NCBI RefSeq assembly: GCF_002775205.1
Contig: NC_036445.1
Span: 23,788,953-23,852,952 of the forward strand
From: Xiphophorus maculatus
Lineage: Eukaryota > Chordata > Actinopteri > Cyprinodontiformes > Poeciliidae
Direction of reading: 5' to 3'
Length of the DNA stretch: 64,000 nt
The translations under genes were made by a program, and so were the position numbers. The notes below the pieces were generated by a model. That model was not told the DNA's origin. It saw nothing but the letters and a program-made list of their open reading frames with translations, and searched no databases. Shown here in pieces: positions 60,460 to 64,000 of the stretch. The first letter of the stretch is position 1, and each line of letters begins with the position of its first letter.

Positions 60460-63400
60460 ATGGTCCTCTGCGCCCTGAGCACACAGCTCCTGAGGAGCAG
60501 CAGCTGTTGCGCTCTCATGGCCAGGTAATGAAGTGAACGAGCTCACCATCTTAACCCGTATTTGTACAGAAAATGCATTCACCCCGGGGAGGAAAAAGCT
60601 ACAATTTGGCGATTTCCAAAGCCATCTTGTGCCTACCACTCACACTGACTCCTGTCCGTGTTAGTTTGTTGTCATTGACTGTAGCTTTAAAGCGTCTTTC
60701 TGGCCAGAGAAGGGAGGGTTTAAAGGGCGCCTCTCTGTCCCCGCAGGTTGCCGACCTCGGGCCGCCGCCGCTGCTGCCTTTACTCCAGCACCCAGGGCTT
60801 CAACCAAGAGGAGATCAGACAGAAGCTGCGGGCCTTCCCTGGAGGCTCCGTCGACCTGCTGAAGCAGGACTCTGGTGTGGCTGTGCTGACCGTCAACAAC
60901 CCCGCTCGCATGAACGCCTTCTCCGGTACCATCACTTAAATGTTTGGTGTAGGGCTGAAATCGATTAATCTATCAGTTATTCTGTCAATTAATCAGATTT
61001 TAAAAAGGGCAGATTCTGCTTTTTTTTTTTTTTTACATTTAAGATTATTTTATACAATATTAGGATTAATTTAAAAATGCAAATAAACAAATACATTTAT
61101 TTTTTAAACAGGAAAATAATAATTTTACTGCCTAAAATGTAATGATATATTATTCCTTTAATACATGCTTTATGGTTTGTAGCAAAGGATGCATTTGCAG
61201 CTCAAAAAATATTTCTGACATCAGCCTGTAAAATGTAAAAAGTTCAACCCCTGCTTAACTTATCAGTGTAGTGCTGATGTGTTGATTTTTTTGGGTTATT
61301 TGATAATAATAACTAATAATTGGATAGCAAACGGTGCTTAATAGGAGATTTTTATAATTATTTTTTACATAATTGAACCAGGTATAGCTAAAACTATGCC
61401 ACTTGAGGAGTGAGAAGTTTTATTTATTATATTAAATTTACATAATCAATTAGTGCTCTGAATTTTCAGAAAATGGCGGGGGTTTTTAGTCCAATTAACG
61501 ATTAATCGATTGCTAAATTAAAAGACAATCATTTCAATAATCCAATTTTTTTTTCAGCCCTAGTTTTTGTGTGCTGTTTCAAGTCGTAGTCTATACGGTC
61601 CAGTCTGGTGTTTCAGGTTTTGTTCCTCCTGCCAGGCAGCATGATGGTGGACCTGGAGGAGAAGGTGAGCCAGCTGGAGAACTGGACTGAAGGCAAAGGC
61701 CTGGTCGTTCGGGGCGCTGCCGAGACATTCTGCTCCGGGTCCGACCTCAACGCAGTCCGAGCGATATCCAGCCCCCAGGTACCTCTGACCGGCTGCTTTG
61801 TTTTGGCCGTCTGGACACATCTGAATGTGTCCGTTCTTCTCTCATAGGACGGGATGAAAATGTGCATGTTCATGCAGGACGCTCTCACAAGACTGCTCAG
61901 GTAAACGCTCACGTTTTGCAAAACTGAATCTTTTATTTTATTGTTTATTTGACTCAAAACAATTACAATATTTAAGAACGGGCTTAGTCCGGGTTCATTT
62001 TTACCCGATTCTTAAGCTTCGAAGGAAATATTTACAAAGTTGCAGAGCACATCCATGTCTTACTACCATACAAATCACCATAGATTTGGCCCATTTCCAT
62101 CAAAGTTTAAGTTAAATGTGAAATGCTACTGTTCAGTGATGCATGGTGGTGGCAGCGTCATGCTGTGGGGTTTCCTTCAAGGCGCTGTTTCTCATGTGTG
62201 TACTGACAGAGTGGTGTTCTCGGTGCAGGCTGCCCCTGGTCTCCGTTGCACTGGTGGAGGGCAGAGCCCTGGGAGGAGGCGCAGAACTCACCACCGCCTG
62301 CGATTTTAGGTAAGGAGCTTCCACTTTTGGTTTGTTTCAAATATATAAAAGAAAATGTTTTTCATTTAGAAATGAATAAATAGGGCACAATAACATTCCA
62401 ACATACATACATTACATGTTGTACGTCTCCATACACATTTCTTCTGTTGTTGTTTTTTTTTTGTCACACTTAAATGTTTCAGATCATCAGACATGTTTGG
62501 ATATCTTTCAAAGATAACCCTAGTAAAAATATAATCCAGTTTTTAAGACATTATTTTTATCTGGTAAGGGAAGAAACCTGTCCATATTAAGCTGACTGAA
62601 TGTGAAATGAGCCGGGCCGATGTTGTTTGGTGTCATCCTCGGCACTTGGCTAAATGTAAAGTTTCAGTTGTTGACTGTGTGTTTTTATTTTGTGATGTGA
62701 AGCACTTTGAACTGCCTTGTTGCTGAAATGTGCTACACAAATAAACTTGATTCATTGGTAGATGATTTCTACATGAAAAAGAAGTTATTTATGCCCACTT
62801 AGTGATTGACAGCACTAAGACCCTCTCCCTGGGTCTTAGTTTTCAGGGGGGGCACAATATCAGTCACAAACACCCAATGGGTGTTTTTTTTATAAGTGAC
62901 ATACTGCAGCTTTAATAAAATTCAATCATTGATTGAAAACTTTATTTTTATTTTACTCTGTAAGAATAAAATTTGAGTATTGATCAGAAATATTTCAATA
63001 GGACAAAAATAAGCAAAAACAGAAGAAATGTGTGTGTGTGTGTGGGGTTTTTTTTTTCATGAAAATGTATCCTAAATGTACCAATCCTCCTAACAGATTA
63101 ATGGCAACAGGCAGCGTGATCCAGTTTGTCCACAAACACATGGGTCTGGTCCCAGGATGGGGCGGCGCTGCGCGACTCGTCCACATCGTTGGAAGCCAGA
63201 ATGCTCTCAAGCTGCTTGGCGGCGCCGTGAAAGTGGACCCTGAACGCGGCCTGGACGTCGGACTGGCAGACGGAGTCCTGGAGGCCGACGAGGACACCCC
63301 GGGTGCCAGCACCCCCGTGCAGCAGGCCGAAGACTGGCTCCGCCGCTACACCGAAGGACCAGTTCCTGTGATCCAGGCGGTGAAAAAAGTAGTGCTGGCA

Positions 63401-63514
63401 GGAAGAGAACTCCCCCTGCTGGAGGCTCTGCGGATGGAGAAGGAGGTGTTTGGGACTGTGTGGGGTGCTCCGGCTAATCTGCAAGCCTTGGCCAGCAAGT
63501 CCAAGCACAAATAA
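60460..63514 (+). CDS. echdc1: Ethylmalonyl-CoA decarboxylase (enoyl-CoA hydratase domain-containing 1)
   Basis: Coding exons: 60460-60524, 60747-60925, 61636-61778, 61848-61900, 62229-62309 and 63097-63514 (TAA), with all phases matching. Total is 312 residues; human is about 307. It starts MVLCALSTQLLRSSSC. Crotonase-fold landmarks in order: FPGGSVDLLKQDSG, LTVNNPARMNAFSG, LENWTEGKGLVVRG, TFCSGSDLNAVRA (oxyanion-hole loop), LPLVSVALVEGRALGGGAEL (second oxyanion-hole glycine), ACDFRLMATGSVIQFVHKHM, PGWGGAARLVHIVGS and GTVWGAPANLQALA. The enzyme decarboxylates ethylmalonyl-CoA, and less well methylmalonyl-CoA, in the cytosol, repairing a side product of acetyl-CoA carboxylase (family knowledge). 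The third exon could be read from a more upstream AG, but only the acceptor at 61634-61635 gives SGSMMVDLEEKV in frame. Confidence 0.95.
60950..61562. mobile_element. Full-length MITE in echdc1 intron 2, hAT-like ends
   Basis: Inverted ends TAGGGCTGAAA (60950-60960) and TTTCAGCCCTA (61552-61562) are perfect complements, and CGATTAAT recurs inside both ends. 613 bp, non-coding. It shares internal order with the element at 52784-53416. The flanks do not give a clear 8-bp duplication. Confidence 0.8.
62040..62200 (+). mobile_element. Tc1/mariner transposase fragment in echdc1 intron 4
   Basis: The frame at 62142-62171 reads HGGGSVMLWG, a signature stretch of Tc1-type transposases, with degraded sequence on both sides. 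A dead fragment just before echdc1 exon 5. Confidence 0.7.
62800..62915 (-). repeat. Interspersed repeat, inverted copy 1
   Basis: Read on the minus strand it begins TTAAAGCTGCAGTATGTCAC and continues to GGGTCTTAGTGCTGTCAATC. The same landmarks occur in the same order on the + strand from 63636. It lies in the last echdc1 intron. Confidence 0.7.
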
Positions 63515-63635
63515 CTTGGCCCCAGCATCCTGAGATTTGTCCAGATTAGCAAAGATCAGCGTGTGCCGTTTCTGGGTTGGATTCAGTAAGAAGAGGCTGA
63601 TTGGTGTTTCCAAACTTTGGTTCACTGAAACCATT

Positions 63636-64000
63636 TTAAAGCTGCAGTATGTCACTTTTACAAAAAAAACCCAACATTTTTTGCATATTTGTTGAAACTG
63701 TCACCATGTTATGAAGGTTTAGTATGAGACAGATAATCTATGAAAAAATCGAGCTCTGTCCTTGTCCCATTCAAACCACCAATCAGAGCGAGGAGGCGGG
63801 TCTTAGTACTGTCAATCACTGCCATGTGCGAGCATGTTGCGAATGCTAAGGCTAGTTGGCATGGCCAGCGGATGACAGCGGGTTTCCTGTAATGGTAAGT
63901 TGTTTCTCCACCATTAGCACATTTAACAGCAAGTACATAAGGTTTGATTGACAGCGATAAGACCCTCCTCCTGGCTCTGGATTGGTTGTTTTTGACCAGA
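63636..64000 (+). repeat. Interspersed repeat, copy 2, foldback, cut by window end
   Basis: Begins TTAAAGCTGCAGTATGTCAC. Arms at 63779-63818 and 63945-63985 are imperfect inverted repeats of about 40 bp (GGGTCTTAGTACTGTCAATC against GATTGACAGCGATAAGACCC). It starts 121 bases after the echdc1 stop and so may lie in its 3' UTR. No polyadenylation hexamer was seen before the window ends. Confidence 0.7.

Overview
This is a vertebrate nuclear window, almost certainly from a teleost fish. Genes are split by GT/AG introns. The fatty-acid elongase looks like the fish-specific paralogue elovl4a. Introns and spacers carry fish-type Tc1-like, hAT-like and foldback transposon debris plus long CA, GT, AT and CAG microsatellites. 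There are no bacterial operons and no CRISPR array. Protein identities come from recalled family sequences, not from a search.

Layout: (1) 1-5.5 kb, + strand: the last five coding exons of an atrogin-1 gene (fbxo32); its earlier exons lie outside the window. (2) 9.3-12.6 kb, - strand: a complete six-coding-exon prelid3a (slmo1), with a CpG-rich promoter near 13.2 kb that holds a perfect NRF1-type palindrome. One intron holds a retroviral LTR/primer-binding-site remnant. (3) 14.5-19.8 kb: two tandem copies of a long unclassified repeat containing several GC-box/ETS modules and two small palindromic inserts. (4) 21.1-25.7 kb, + strand: complete elovl4a. (5) 27-32 kb: gene-free spacer. (6) 32.3-39.3 kb, + strand: complete soga3 (MTCL3), ending in a hydrophobic membrane-tail exon. 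(7) 42.4-54.9 kb, + strand: the KIAA0408 orthologue, with an N-terminal half that the short human product lacks and a 20-residue glutamine tract. (8) 60.5-63.5 kb, + strand: complete echdc1 (ethylmalonyl-CoA decarboxylase).

The order soga3-KIAA0408-echdc1 keeps the neighbourhood known from human 6q22.33. The first three genes have human counterparts on 8q, 18p and 6q14, so the left part is a fish-specific arrangement. The genes share no single pathway: protein degradation in muscle (fbxo32), mitochondrial lipid transfer (prelid3a), very-long-chain fatty acid synthesis in the ER (elovl4a), microtubule/cytoskeletal coiled-coil proteins (soga3, KIAA0408) and acyl-CoA metabolite repair (echdc1).

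The most interesting structure is the soga3/KIAA0408 pair. They are tandem, on the same strand and compatible in splice phase, and together they look like the two halves of an MTCL1/SOGA1-type protein. The soga3 membrane tail would act as the alternative terminal exon. I saw no convincing wholly new multi-gene system.
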